Assembly: GCA_964568925.1 (NCBI GenBank) | Contig: CAZMSJ010000001.1 | Span: 83,284 to 147,283, forward strand | Source: CAYQUL01 sp964568925 | Lineage (GTDB): Bacteria > Patescibacteriota > Microgenomatia > UBA8517 | Direction: 5' to 3' | Length of the DNA: 64,000 bases | Shown: positions 1 to 8,836 of the stretch, piece by piece | Numbering within the stretch: position 1 is the first letter of the stretch | Layout of the letters: each line of letters opens with the position of its first letter | The notes under the pieces: model-generated | Told to the model about the DNA's origin: nothing | The model's database searches: none | The model's input: the letters and a program-made list of their open reading frames with translations, nothing else | Position numbers and translations under genes: made by a program

Positions 1-322
1 GTAGAGCATCTGCTCTTCCATAGATAATAAGACCAATGACAGATGCTAACAAAAATGACCCAACCAAAAATACCAAACCAATAATCGTCTGATAAATTTT
101 GGCCCATGCTGATTCCATTCCTTTTGGATTGTCACCTGCACTCATGAACGCGTATCCTGCTAGTACAAAGTTAAAGAGGGCGTACAAACCTCCAAGCATA
201 ATAATGAGATTTAAAATGAGCTGAATTAATCTTCCCGGTCCGGTGTCTACTGTACCAAATTGTCCAACAGCGTCAGGTGGCGCAATTCTGCCAAATACTT
301 GGAGAAGAGGAAAGATGTTCAT
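1..322 (-). CDS. TrbC/VirB2-like membrane protein, C-terminus cut by window edge
   Basis: Translating the minus strand from ATG at 322 gives an open frame of at least 107 residues that runs off the window. It starts MNIFPLLQVFGRIAPPD, has two hydrophobic segments (about 34-60 and 80-102), and between them the sequence SAGDNPKGMESAWAKI. That SxGDPKG-type loop between two helices is the hallmark of the TrbC/VirB2-like proteins upstream. It is the last visible member of a minus-strand operon, 30 nt after its neighbour. Role inferred from family: pilin-like or pore-like inner-membrane protein of a type IV secretion or pilus-like system. Confidence 0.75.
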   Translation of the reverse strand, partial: MNIFPLLQVFGRIAPPDAVGQFGTVDTGPGRLIQLILNLIIMLGGLYALFNFVLAGYAFMSAGDNPKGMESAWAKIYQTIIGLVFLVGSFLLASVIGLIIYGRADAL

Positions 323-352
323 ATGTTTAATAAATAATACCCTGTTTTAAAG

Positions 353-697
353 TTAGACGCCACTTTGTGTTCCACGAATAAACCCTGGTGCAGTAAAAAA
401 TTCAACTCCAACTAGTCTCTGAATTATCGCGATAATCCAATATGCACAAAATACTACGAGGAAACCAACGAGTGCATAGGTAATGGCCTGTTTTCCTTGT
501 GCAGCACCCTTTGGGTCATTTCCACCAGCACTTGAGATCATCATGAAACCTCCACCAACAAGAAGAAACAACAAGATAAGTCCTGCAAGGACAAGGCCAC
601 CAGCCATGATTGTAGTAATAAAATCTCCAATACCTTTTGTTTGACCAAAAGGGGAACCAAATGTTTGACCAATATTAACCAACGCAAGTTTTTCCAT
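353..697 (-). CDS. TrbC/VirB2-family small membrane protein
   Basis: A 114-residue protein with two membrane helices (about 28-55 and 75-95) flanking the loop SSAGGNDPKGAAQGKQAI, the family signature. The second helix ends FCAYWIIAIIQ, almost the same as in the gene just upstream (FCAYWIVQIVG), so the two look like recent duplicates. The start lies 4 nt past the stop of the upstream gene, with no clear Shine-Dalgarno, so translation is probably coupled. No Cys-rich ectodomain, unlike the larger paralogues. Known for the family: VirB2/TrbC proteins assemble into conjugative pili; here the function is unproven. Confidence 0.8.
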   Translation of the reverse strand: MEKLALVNIGQTFGSPFGQTKGIGDFITTIMAGGLVLAGLILLFLLVGGGFMMISSAGGNDPKGAAQGKQAITYALVGFLVVFCAYWIIAIIQRLVGVEFFTAPGFIRGTQSGV

Positions 698-701
698 AGA
701 T

Positions 702-1064
702 TTAAAATGTTTGTGTAATTCCTTGTGCCCCTAAGATGAGACCTACAATCTGTACAATCCAGTATGCACAAAAAACGATAATAAAACCAACGATTGCATT
801 TGTGAGTTTCTGTTTGTTTGCATTTACGGCTCCAGGATCTCCCTGTGAGAGCATTAAACCAATACCAGCAGAAATACTATATAAAACAATTATTGCACCT
901 GCGATAAAGAATACTAATGTGGAAATTCCATATTGACCAGTAAAGACATCAGAGATGTTTCCTCCTGCAAAACGGAAACCAGGAATACTCTTTTCAAGCG
1001 TGTTGAAAGTGTTTTTGTCAAAAGGGTTTGGTGCCGTTGCTTGTGCGAGTAGAATGCTAAACAT
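702..1064 (-). CDS. TrbC/VirB2-family small membrane protein
   Basis: A 120-residue protein: short exported N-terminus, helix at about 48-72, loop LSQGDPGAVNANKQKLTNA, second helix about 88-112. It belongs to the same paralogue set as its neighbours and is closest to the 114-aa protein downstream. It sits 12 nt after the preceding 280-aa paralogue and 4 nt before the next, so it is inside one operon. The Gly-Asp-Pro loop replaces the Gly-Asn-Asp-Pro form of its neighbour. Confidence 0.8.
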   Translation of the reverse strand: MFSILLAQATAPNPFDKNTFNTLEKSIPGFRFAGGNISDVFTGQYGISTLVFFIAGAIIVLYSISAGIGLMLSQGDPGAVNANKQKLTNAIVGFIIVFCAYWIVQIVGLILGAQGITQTF

Positions 1065-1076
1065 AGTTTTAGTATA

Positions 1077-1919
1077 TCAAAAAAGACCTAAGATATTTAC
1101 GCCGATTACTCTCAAGAGGAAAATACTAAAGATAATAAGGATTAGCCCAGAAACTGCTGAGGTTAAGAGTGACTTTCCTTCAGTGAGCTTTGCTGGTTCA
1201 CCTGAAGAGGTTAAAATCTTAAATCCTGCAAGCAGGAACATGAAGAAGGTAAACCCTCCACCGATTCCTAAGAGCCAAACTAAGAAGAAGCTTGTTAGTC
1301 GGTCAAGCACGTTAATTGGAATACAACCAATCGCAGTTTGAACCCCATCACCACTTTTCTGAGCCTTACCAGTTTTCGTGTTACAACCACCATCAAATCC
1401 ACGGTCTACTGCACCACAGTTATTGAAGCATTGTGTCTGACTACTATATTGTCCATTCTTTTGTGGTTCACACCCTGCCACACCACACGCCCAGTGTGTT
1501 CCACCACTTTGGCAGATTGCAGAACAGTCCGCTCGTGTATCGAATGTGCAATCTTGATTCTGTGGATCTGCACATGGGGTGCATGTCCCGTTTGAATTAC
1601 ATTGGTGGCGAACTGGAGCCGGAGTAGGGCCAGTTGGGTTTGTTTGGATACAGGTAAAGGGAGGTCTGTTTTGGCATGCAGAGACTGTCATGTCTTGTGG
1701 AGCCATTGCACATTCATTTCCAACGTCATATCCACCAGCGGTATCACAGGTATAACTTGATCCCGATCCCATTGGTACACAGATATATACGCTTCCGGTT
1801 GGATCCAGTTGTGCAGTGCACTTGTAGGTGCCTTGTGCCGAAACGCCAGACAAAGACAAACTCAAAAGCACTAAAAAAGATGCAATACCGATGGCCAGGT
1901 GGATTCCCTTTTTATACAT
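1077..1919 (-). CDS. Cys-rich secreted domain fused to TrbC/VirB2-like membrane pair
   Basis: A 280-residue protein. Residues 1-28 are a signal peptide (hydrophobic core, cleavage near VSAQG). Residues 30-195 form an ectodomain with more than 20 cysteines and many Gly, Thr and Asn, likely disulfide-bonded. Residues 205-280 hold two membrane helices with the loop TSSGEPAKLTEGKSLLTSA, and the chain ends RVIGVNILGLF. The C-terminal 70 residues are almost the same as in the two genes upstream, while the ectodomains share little. This suggests a fixed membrane anchor or pore with a variable displayed domain. Function unknown. Confidence 0.8.
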   Translation of the reverse strand: MYKKGIHLAIGIASFLVLLSLSLSGVSAQGTYKCTAQLDPTGSVYICVPMGSGSSYTCDTAGGYDVGNECAMAPQDMTVSACQNRPPFTCIQTNPTGPTPAPVRHQCNSNGTCTPCADPQNQDCTFDTRADCSAICQSGGTHWACGVAGCEPQKNGQYSSQTQCFNNCGAVDRGFDGGCNTKTGKAQKSGDGVQTAIGCIPINVLDRLTSFFLVWLLGIGGGFTFFMFLLAGFKILTSSGEPAKLTEGKSLLTSAVSGLILIIFSIFLLRVIGVNILGLF

Positions 1920-1926
1920 ATATCTA

Positions 1927-2835
1927 TTAAAACAGACCGAGGATATTTACACCAATTAAGCGCAATGCAAAGATTGAGAAGACAATTAAGATGAGTCCTG
2001 AAACAGCTGAGGTTAAGAGCTCCTGGCCAGCTGAAAGCTTTTTTGGGTCGCCAGAGGAGGTGAGTATTTGAAACCCTGCTGTGAGAATCATAATGAAAGC
2101 GATTCCACCGCCAATACCAACTAACCACCTCATGAAAAATGAAGTCATTATCGTTGCATTATCAATTGGAATACACCCAATCGCAGTTGGTATTCCTTTG
2201 CCACCACCAGCGACATTACACGTATCAACTGCAGTTATCTGTGACTGACCACCACCACTTGGAGCTGCACAAATACCTGATCTGCATGACGCTCCTGTTT
2301 GTGAACAGGTTGCTTGTCCTGCAGCGTTTCCTGTTGGGCAGCATGTTTGTCCTGTTCCACCACAGGCGCAGTAGTAGGTACTCGCGGACAAGAGACTACT
2401 GGGACAGTTTGATGGGCACAGATTTGAAAACGAAGCAGTAACGGCACCACAGGATAATGAGTTATTTCCCGTTACTGTTTCAGCGACAAAAGTACCACAA
2501 CTAAATGGGGTAGCCGCTCCATCAGTTATAAGGACTCGGTACACACCAGATGTTCCAATCGCAGGTACATTTACGCTAAAGGTGTTGTTCGTTATGGTTA
2601 TTGGTGCTGCAAAGATACTACTGTTTGCACTATTAAATACTGAGACACTTGTTATTGAAGAAGCTGCCGTGCATCCTGAACCACTCACGGTAAAGCCAGC
2701 TGTTGTTGCGGCACTGGGAGGAGTTATCTCGCATCCGCTGCAAGTCATTGCATGAATAGAAGATGTTGTTTGAAATAAAAGCACTAAAAAAGTAAGGAAG
2801 CTAAAAATACCAAATCGTGTTTTACGTGCATGCAT
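1927..2835 (-). CDS. Ectodomain plus TrbC/VirB2-like membrane pair
   Basis: A 302-residue protein from ATG at 2835 (MHARKTRFGIFSF), chosen because an extended -10 on the minus strand (2865-2870, TAAAAT) lies about 30 nt ahead; a longer frame would start upstream of that promoter. Signal peptide about 1-29, then an Ig-like or Ser/Thr-rich region, then a Cys cluster (CPTGN, CSQTG, CRSGIC) and the C-terminal two-helix unit with loop TSSGDPKKLSAGQELLTSA ending RLIGVNILGLF. The promoter suggests it can be transcribed separately from the gene before it. Confidence 0.8.
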   Translation of the reverse strand: MHARKTRFGIFSFLTFLVLLFQTTSSIHAMTCSGCEITPPSAATTAGFTVSGSGCTAASSITSVSVFNSANSSIFAAPITITNNTFSVNVPAIGTSGVYRVLITDGAATPFSCGTFVAETVTGNNSLSCGAVTASFSNLCPSNCPSSLLSASTYYCACGGTGQTCCPTGNAAGQATCSQTGASCRSGICAAPSGGGQSQITAVDTCNVAGGGKGIPTAIGCIPIDNATIMTSFFMRWLVGIGGGIAFIMILTAGFQILTSSGDPKKLSAGQELLTSAVSGLILIVFSIFALRLIGVNILGLF

Positions 2836-2913
2836 ACTATATAGATATCTCTCTGTTAGCCTAAATTTTAGCACATACACATACAACTTTCGGAATGAAG
2901 AATCTCCTCTCCA

Positions 2914-3819
2914 TTAGAAGAGGCCGAGGATGTTTACTCCAATGAGTCTCAATATAAAGATTGAGAAAATAATTAATATCAGGCCTGAAACAGCAGAGGT
3001 TAAGAGTTCTTGCCCTGTAGAGAGTCTCTTTGGGTCGCCAGAGGAGGTGAGTATTTGAAATCCTGCAGCAAGGATCATAATGAAAGCGATTCCTCCGCCT
3101 ATACCTAAGAGCCATCTCATGACGAAGGCAGTGAGGGCTGTAACATTTTCAATTGGTACACAGCCAACTGCAGTTGGAATACCTTGGCCACCGCCAGCTG
3201 CATCACAGGTTGCTGCTTTTGTTGATTGTTTGGTACCAGTTCCGGAGCTCCCAAGAAGACTATTTGGTAGACAGCACTTGTTGGTACCAACACTACAACT
3301 TCCACTTATCGGTGTCTCATCAGTTGCACATGTGGCTTTACATGCTCCCTGGAAATTAGTACAAGCTTGTGGGTTTGATGTTGCTGGTGCAATACAGTTT
3401 GTCCTACAGTCAGCTTGGCTTGATGCTGTTTGGTCGCAATCAGCAACTGAGTTATTAGGAATATCATCACATATTTGACAAGATTTTGAACCTGATGAGT
3501 CTGTTACACAGTTATTTCTTGTTTGTATTGGTTGGCAGGGGATAAAAAGTGGGTTAGGGCAGGACTGTTGTCTACAATAAGTAAAAAGGTCAGTTGAAGG
3601 AGCTTTGTACCCTGGAGCACAACTTGATGCAAATGTCCCATCCGGTGCGTTTTGACTCTCACACATTCCTGTTCCATCAGAGTAAACACAGACAATGCAT
3701 CCACTAGTTTCATTTCCTTGACACCTACTTGCTTGTGCAAAGGTTGTCTTTGCTGATAGGCTAAGCATTCCAAAGAGAAACAGTGTGATAATTACTGCTC
3801 GTTTCATGAAAGTTTCCAT
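2914..3819 (-). CDS. Cys-rich ectodomain plus TrbC/VirB2-like membrane pair
   Basis: A 301-residue protein from ATG at 3819; ATG at 3807 (MKRAVIITLFLFG) is an equally good signal-peptide start. A minus-strand TAAAAT at 3826-3831 with TGC in front sits 6 nt before 3819, which favours a leaderless start there. The ectodomain (about 30-215) has over 20 cysteines, many as CxxC or CxxxC. The last 75 residues repeat the two-helix unit with loop TSSGDPKRLSTGQELLTSA and tail RLIGVNILGLF. First gene of the six-gene operon and divergent from the spoIID-like gene, with both promoters inside about 55 bp. Confidence 0.8.
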   Translation of the reverse strand: METFMKRAVIITLFLFGMLSLSAKTTFAQASRCQGNETSGCIVCVYSDGTGMCESQNAPDGTFASSCAPGYKAPSTDLFTYCRQQSCPNPLFIPCQPIQTRNNCVTDSSGSKSCQICDDIPNNSVADCDQTASSQADCRTNCIAPATSNPQACTNFQGACKATCATDETPISGSCSVGTNKCCLPNSLLGSSGTGTKQSTKAATCDAAGGGQGIPTAVGCVPIENVTALTAFVMRWLLGIGGGIAFIMILAAGFQILTSSGDPKRLSTGQELLTSAVSGLILIIFSIFILRLIGVNILGLF

Positions 3820-3825
3820 ACGCAA

Positions 3826-3853
3826 ATTTTAGCATACAAGAAGTTGGTATAAT
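3826..3853. promoter_or_regulatory. Divergent promoter pair between pilin-like operon and spoIID-like gene
   Basis: On the minus strand TAAAAT (3826-3831) preceded by TGC fits an extended -10 and is 6 nt from the ATG at 3819. On the plus strand TATAAT occupies 3848-3853, 22 nt before ATG 3876. An upstream in-frame ATG at 3852 lies inside that box and so cannot be the start of this transcript. Confidence 0.6.
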
Positions 3854-3875
3854 GATTAGAAGCCGTTTACCGTCT

Positions 3876-5588
3876 ATGAGAAAACTACGAAACCCTTTTT
3901 TATCACTTGTCTTGATTCTCCTTCTTTCTGTTTCATTCTGGTTATCTTTCTCCATTACTTCAGCTGAGCCTGATTGTGATAGCAATAATTTGTCTGGAGG
4001 GGATATTGATGTTTGTTTGCAAAAGTTAAAGCATGACGCTGAGGCCTTGGCCCCAGCTCACGAGAACAATAAAAAAGAACTTGAGGCATTAACGAAACAA
4101 GTTGCTGACCTAAAACGAAGAATCGATGCAACACTCAAACAAATTAGAAACTTAGAGGCAAGTATTAAGTCTCGTGAGAAAGATCTTTCCTTTACTCAAA
4201 AAGTATTTGAACAGAAGGCAGCTGAGCACTACAAATTTATGCGAGCCTATGATCCACTGCTTCCGTTCCTTGTAGCTGACTCTGCTTCAGAAGTATTTCT
4301 TGAGATCTCACTCCGACAGAGAACGGTTGAAGGAGATCGCAAAGTTATGGAAGGGTATGGGGTGGACTTGGCAAAGTTAACTGCCGACCGTGATAGTTTA
4401 GCCAAAAACAAAGACTCACTTGCGTCACTGCAAAAGAGAGTAGATGAGCGTGCTCAGTTTTTAGGGAAGGAAGTTTCTAAAGTAGAAAGCTATTTGGCTG
4501 ACCTTTCAAGCCGCCAAGAAGAGTTGTTGGCACAAAAGGCTGGTGGTTTTGCAACGTCCATTGGTGACACTCCACCAACTCTTGAACCATGTAGTGGAGC
4601 CCCTGGCACTGACAGTTTTTGTGATCCTGGTTTCCGTCCCGCCTTTGCTGGGTTTAGTTTTGGCGCACCACACAGAACCGGTATGAGTCAGTATGGTGCA
4701 TATGGACGATCTAAAAGTGGACAGTCAGCTGAAACTATTCTTTCAGCCTACTTCCAAGGAGCCTCACTCAGGAAAGATTATCCAATTCCATCAACCATTG
4801 GGGTAACTGGCAAAGGACGTGTTTCATTTGAAGAAAACTACCTATTAGGTATCTATGAAGTTCCCGAAAGTTGGGGGGAAAAAGGCGGTTTTGAGGCACT
4901 TAAAGCACAAGCCGTTGCCGCACGCAGTTATGCGTTGGCAGTTACCAATAATGGTGCAGGAACCATTTGTACGACCGAGGCGTGCCAGGTGTATAAGCCT
5001 CAGTTAAAGACGGGTAAATGGGCAGAGGCGGTTCGCGCAACACGAGGATGGGTGTTAATTAAAGACGGTCAGCCTGCCAAAACATACTTTTCAGCTTCCA
5101 CTGGTGGATACACTATTAGTCAGTGGGGGTGGACCGGTATTAAAGATGCTGCAAACGATTGGCCATCAACTGCATATGAAAAAGTATCTGGTTCTCCGTG
5201 GTTTTATAAAGGATGGTTTAAGTCTCGTTCTGGTGCAACCTGTGGACGAAGTAACCCGTGGCTCACAAGCGCTCAAATGGCAGATATCTTAAACGCATGG
5301 AAAGTCTTGTATCAAGGTGGAGGGGATACTGGTCGCATTTCACCACCAGACCCATGTTGGAATGGAAATCCATACTCGTTGTCTGAATTGTCTAACCTGG
5401 GAGGTTTTACCTCAGTCTCAAGTGTCAGTGTTGTCTATGGAAACAGTGGAAGTACCCAGTCAGTGAGCTTTGGAACAAACAAAGGAAGTGTCACAATTAG
5501 TGGAGAAGAGTTAAAGAGAGCATTCAATTTGCGAGCCCCAGGAAACATTGGTATCAAGAGCTCGCTTTTTAACATAGAGAAGCTATAA
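3876..5588 (+). CDS. SpoIID/LytB-domain protein with N-terminal coiled coil
   Basis: A 570-residue exported protein. Residues 1-29 are a signal peptide (MRKLRNPFLSLVLILLLSV). Residues about 45-215 are charged heptads, predicted coiled coil, resembling the hinge of EnvC-like proteins. Residues about 258-480 match the SpoIID family (GMSQYGAYG near 265, then FEALKAQAVAARSYAL near 340, and QVYKPQ). SpoIID proteins are lytic transglycosylases or amidase enhancers that cut peptidoglycan; the coiled coil suggests a link to division or secretion machinery. Start chosen at 3876 because the only earlier ATG overlaps the -10 box. Its stop codon lies inside the next gene's promoter. Confidence 0.85.
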   Translation: MRKLRNPFLSLVLILLLSVSFWLSFSITSAEPDCDSNNLSGGDIDVCLQKLKHDAEALAPAHENNKKELEALTKQVADLKRRIDATLKQIRNLEASIKSREKDLSFTQKVFEQKAAEHYKFMRAYDPLLPFLVADSASEVFLEISLRQRTVEGDRKVMEGYGVDLAKLTADRDSLAKNKDSLASLQKRVDERAQFLGKEVSKVESYLADLSSRQEELLAQKAGGFATSIGDTPPTLEPCSGAPGTDSFCDPGFRPAFAGFSFGAPHRTGMSQYGAYGRSKSGQSAETILSAYFQGASLRKDYPIPSTIGVTGKGRVSFEENYLLGIYEVPESWGEKGGFEALKAQAVAARSYALAVTNNGAGTICTTEACQVYKPQLKTGKWAEAVRATRGWVLIKDGQPAKTYFSASTGGYTISQWGWTGIKDAANDWPSTAYEKVSGSPWFYKGWFKSRSGATCGRSNPWLTSAQMADILNAWKVLYQGGGDTGRISPPDPCWNGNPYSLSELSNLGGFTSVSSVSVVYGNSGSTQSVSFGTNKGSVTISGEELKRAFNLRAPGNIGIKSSLFNIEKL

Positions 5589-5589
5589 T
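5584..5589 (+). promoter_or_regulatory. -10 box giving leaderless mRNA for PH-domain gene
   Basis: TATAAT is 7 nt before ATG 5597. The TAA stop of the spoIID-like gene (5586-5588) lies within the box, so the two signals share bases. Confidence 0.6.
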
Positions 5590-5596
5590 TGGAGCA

Positions 5597-6181
5597 ATGG
5601 CCGCAATAACAACACCACACACTAAGAATCCACTTTCTTCGTATTGTCACTACCCACAAAACGTCAAATTCTCTGAGGCTGACAAAGAAGAGAAGATTGT
5701 TCTTCTCTTAAGAAAGCACTTTTTAACAAACGTAAAGTGGATTGTGATGTCACTTATCTTAATCATTGCCCCTACGCTCATTGTTGCGTTTCCGGTGCTT
5801 TCCTTTCTTCCAGAACGGTTTTTAATAGTTTTAATTTTATTTTGGTACTTGGCCACCATGGCATACATATTGGAGCGGTTTATTACCTGGTTTTATAACG
5901 TATACATTATTACTGATGAGCGAATCTTTGATGTTGATTTCAGTAACTTGGTTTATCGAGAGATAAGTGAGGCAAACATTGATCGAATTGAAGATGTGAC
6001 CAGTATCATTGGGAGTGTCATTCGTACCACCTTTAACTATGGTGACTTGGTAATTCAGACTTCGGCTGAAATTCCACAGATTGATTTTGAAGCAGTTCCA
6101 CGACCTGATGATGTTGCAAAGATTTTGCGAGAACTTCGTGTTGAAGAAGAACAAGAAAAAATAGAAGGGAGAGTACGCTAA
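5597..6181 (+). CDS. Membrane-flanked bacterial PH-domain protein (bPH2/YdbS-like)
   Basis: A 194-residue protein. The N-terminal 45 residues are cytoplasmic, then two membrane helices (about 48-68 and 72-92), then the PH-like domain with the family pattern YIITDERIFDVDFSN, REISEANIDRIEDV, and GDLVIQTS. Proteins of this type are common in CPR and Gram-positive genomes; the binding partner is unknown. First gene of a tight three-gene set (next start overlaps its stop by one base). Confidence 0.8.
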   Translation: MAAITTPHTKNPLSSYCHYPQNVKFSEADKEEKIVLLLRKHFLTNVKWIVMSLILIIAPTLIVAFPVLSFLPERFLIVLILFWYLATMAYILERFITWFYNVYIITDERIFDVDFSNLVYREISEANIDRIEDVTSIIGSVIRTTFNYGDLVIQTSAEIPQIDFEAVPRPDDVAKILRELRVEEEQEKIEGRVR

Positions 6182-6411
6182 TGGAATCAGTATTGGGAAC
6201 TGCAATTAGTAATGATATTTGGTTTGTCGTTAAAATCATGGTCATTATTGGCATGGTGCTCTATTCTGTCTTTGCCTTTGTTATCGTTCGACAGGTGACA
6301 CACATGATTGCCACCTTAAAGGTTGGTTTTGAAACGCCTATTCGTATCTTTTCATTCCTTCACTTTTTTGCTGCCCTCGGTTTATTAATTCTTTCCTTTT
6401 TTATCCTGTAA
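6181..6411 (+). CDS. Small two-helix membrane protein
   Basis: A 76-residue protein with two hydrophobic helices (about 13-37 and 55-75) joined by a short basic loop (RQVTHMIATLKVG). It starts on the last base of the preceding stop codon and its stop abuts the next start, so it is translationally coupled to the PH-domain and PP2C-like genes. Not assigned to a named family with confidence. Confidence 0.7.
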   Translation: MESVLGTAISNDIWFVVKIMVIIGMVLYSVFAFVIVRQVTHMIATLKVGFETPIRIFSFLHFFAALGLLILSFFIL

Positions 6412-8340
6412 ATGACCGCAATAACGACTGCCAAGCTGATTGCTCCGAATAGTGCGCAAGCTGTTGCTCAAGTGTATGAATTTGAGCAAGACGGAGTCCA
6501 TCTGTCGGTTATTGCTGCAACACACTTCTTGTCTGGAGCAGGGGAAACACGAGATAACCTTGATTCACTCTTAACACTTCGTGGCATCGCTAAAAATATC
6601 TCTACTTCATTTTTTCAAACCAAAGAGAAGGGAACCTTGTTTGCATTAAAGGCTGCAATTGAGCAGGTGGTAACTGACCACACCAATTCTCGTATCAAAA
6701 CGCTTGTTGCCGCAGTTGCCATTCGTGATTCATTTATTCACTTTGCAACTACACCTGAAATGATGGTGGTACTTCTCCGAAATGGGTTGCAACACAAACT
6801 GACCAAAGGAAGCTTAACGATTAGTTCTGGCTCAGGAAAACTTACGGAAGGTGACACGATTGCTATTTTGTCTGATGGATTAAAAGAAGCTCTGGCTGCT
6901 TCAAACTCTGTTGACCCTGAACAGCTTTCAGCTGAGCTGCATGCAAACGCAAATGAAGGTAGTGGGTATGCAGGTTTGTTTATTCGATATGGTTCATTTG
7001 TGTTGCCTGAAGTTGAAACAATTCTGGCAGAAGAGCAGATGACCCAGGCACACGAGACTCCACTTGCTGCACGTCCTGAACTTGTTGTTCCAGATGAGAC
7101 TGAAAGTCAGAGTGAAGAGGACGCACTCCATTCGCCAATGACTGCTGTTTCAGATGTAGCTACACCACCACAACCAATTGGGGGAATAACAGGATTCCCT
7201 GGTTCTGGATTTACAGTGCGCTCAAAAACATCAGAGTTTCGAGCAAATAAAAAGAATAAACGAATGACGGTTGTTGGTGGTGCACTTCTTGTTTTGCTCT
7301 TGGTGAGTATTGTGTGGGGGATAAAGCACAAGAAAGTACAAGACGTAACCGTTGCTGCAACAGAAAAATTGACAGAGATCAGTGATACGTTAGCTGACAT
7401 TAAAGCCAGCGGTTTTTATAACAAAGAACGTGCCCAAGAATTGTTTATTTCAATTGATGAAAAGATACAGTCTGTTCCGGTTACTCCACAAACTGAGAAA
7501 AACATTGCACAAATACAAGAAGAAATTGCAAAAACGCGTGAAGAAGTATTGGGCATTTATACTGAAGCTCCTGAAAGTTTCCTTGACTTAACATTACAAT
7601 CAGCCTCCTTTACCGCTTCTTCTGTTTCTTTAAGTGATGAAACCCTTCGCATACTCGACTCATCGAGTAACAAAGTAATTTCAGTTCGCATTGAAGGGAA
7701 GCGTACTGAGTCAGCGGGCAACACCTCTGACTTTTCTACTGTTGATAGAATCGCAAGTTATGCTGATCGTACCTTTGTGCAGGTAGGTACAGATTTTTTT
7801 GAATTGAAGGGACAAAATGCAAAGTTATTATCAAATCTTCCAACTAACTCCTTGTACCGTCTCTTTGCTGGTAATTTGTATGTTGTAGATCGAAGCGAAA
7901 ATGCAATCTGGCGCTACTCAGGGAATGCCGTTGGATTTTCAGATCGTGTTGCCTGGCTTGCTCCAGACACCGCAGCTGCTGTCTCGTTTGGAAGCGCACG
8001 TGATATGTCGATCGATGGGTCTATCTGGATACTGGGGGAAAACAACAAGGTTACAAAGTTAAACCAAGGAGTTCTGCAAAGTTTTAAGCTCACAGGTGTA
8101 AACCTTAATGGAGTTACCTTAACTCATATGTTTGCTTCAGAAGATACTGCTTCGTTGTACCTACTCGACGCAGAGAAGGGGAACCTGTATGTTTTTGATA
8201 AAACAGGTGGTTACCAGTCAATGTACAAGTCAGAGGATCTTACCCAAACGGTTGGTATGGTAATCTCAGAGACCGCAAAAAAGGCATTCTTCGTTCTTCC
8301 TCAAAAAATCGTATCCCTAGGCCTCACGCACTTAAAGTAG
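6412..8340 (+). CDS. PP2C-like domain, one membrane helix and propeller-like C-terminus
   Basis: A 642-residue protein. Residues about 1-205 resemble a PP2C/SpoIIE phosphatase fold (LTEGDTIAILSDGLKEAL is the recognisable C-terminal strand), but the usual metal-binding DG and GD aspartates near the N-terminus are not evident, so catalysis is doubtful. Residues 283-303 are a membrane helix after a basic patch (RANKKNKR). Residues about 310-380 look helical, and 385-642 have repeated beta-rich units (WRYSGN, SIWILGENN, SLYLLDAEKGNLYVFD) suggestive of a beta-propeller outside the membrane. Likely a transmembrane sensor or scaffold of the same operon. Confidence 0.65.
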   Translation: MTAITTAKLIAPNSAQAVAQVYEFEQDGVHLSVIAATHFLSGAGETRDNLDSLLTLRGIAKNISTSFFQTKEKGTLFALKAAIEQVVTDHTNSRIKTLVAAVAIRDSFIHFATTPEMMVVLLRNGLQHKLTKGSLTISSGSGKLTEGDTIAILSDGLKEALAASNSVDPEQLSAELHANANEGSGYAGLFIRYGSFVLPEVETILAEEQMTQAHETPLAARPELVVPDETESQSEEDALHSPMTAVSDVATPPQPIGGITGFPGSGFTVRSKTSEFRANKKNKRMTVVGGALLVLLLVSIVWGIKHKKVQDVTVAATEKLTEISDTLADIKASGFYNKERAQELFISIDEKIQSVPVTPQTEKNIAQIQEEIAKTREEVLGIYTEAPESFLDLTLQSASFTASSVSLSDETLRILDSSSNKVISVRIEGKRTESAGNTSDFSTVDRIASYADRTFVQVGTDFFELKGQNAKLLSNLPTNSLYRLFAGNLYVVDRSENAIWRYSGNAVGFSDRVAWLAPDTAAAVSFGSARDMSIDGSIWILGENNKVTKLNQGVLQSFKLTGVNLNGVTLTHMFASEDTASLYLLDAEKGNLYVFDKTGGYQSMYKSEDLTQTVGMVISETAKKAFFVLPQKIVSLGLTHLK

Positions 8341-8352
8341 CTTCAAAGAATG

Positions 8353-8358
8353 TATAAT
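8353..8358 (+). promoter_or_regulatory. -10 box of smpB
   Basis: TATAAT ends 8 nt before the smpB ATG at 8367, so transcription should begin at or next to the start codon. Confidence 0.6.
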
Positions 8359-8366
8359 ACCCGTAT

Positions 8367-8822
8367 ATGAAAATATACGAAAACAAAAAAGTACTGTTTG
8401 ATTATGATGTCTTAGAAAAGCTTGAGGCTGGAATTGTCTTAAATGGAGCTGATGCGTCCGCTTTGCGCCATGGGCGGGTTGACCTTACCCATTCATATGT
8501 AAAAGTCATTAATCACGAGTTTTTCTTGGTTAACGCCCATATTGGACAAGAGGAAATGGGCTCAACACTCTCAACCAGAAGCAGAAAGCTTTTGGTACAC
8601 GCCGAGGAGCTCGTTACGTGGGAGAGCAAGGTGAAGCGTGAAACCTTGACCATTCTGCCCTTGAGCCTGTATAATACCCACAAATACTATAAGGTTGAAA
8701 TTGGCCTTTGTCGCTCCAGGAAAAAGAGTGGAAAACGAGAAGTTCTTAAGAAACGAGATATTGCTCGTGACATTGCCCGTGAATTTCGAGGTGACAAAGG
8801 AAACGATGACCGCCGTGACTAG
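8367..8822 (+). CDS. smpB: SsrA-binding protein SmpB
   Basis: A 151-residue protein with all SmpB landmarks: N-terminal AYDYDVLEKLEAGIVL-like segment, the SYVKVINHEFFLVNAHI strand, HTKYYK-like NTHKYYKVEIGLCR and the basic C-terminal tail that inserts into the mRNA channel (KKRDIARDIAREFR). It binds tmRNA and brings it to stalled ribosomes. The tmRNA gene starts 15 bp after its stop, so the two partners are adjacent and probably co-transcribed. Confidence 0.95.
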   Translation: MKIYENKKVLFDYDVLEKLEAGIVLNGADASALRHGRVDLTHSYVKVINHEFFLVNAHIGQEEMGSTLSTRSRKLLVHAEELVTWESKVKRETLTILPLSLYNTHKYYKVEIGLCRSRKKSGKREVLKKRDIARDIAREFRGDKGNDDRRD

Positions 8823-8836
8823 TGTTTTTCATGTTT

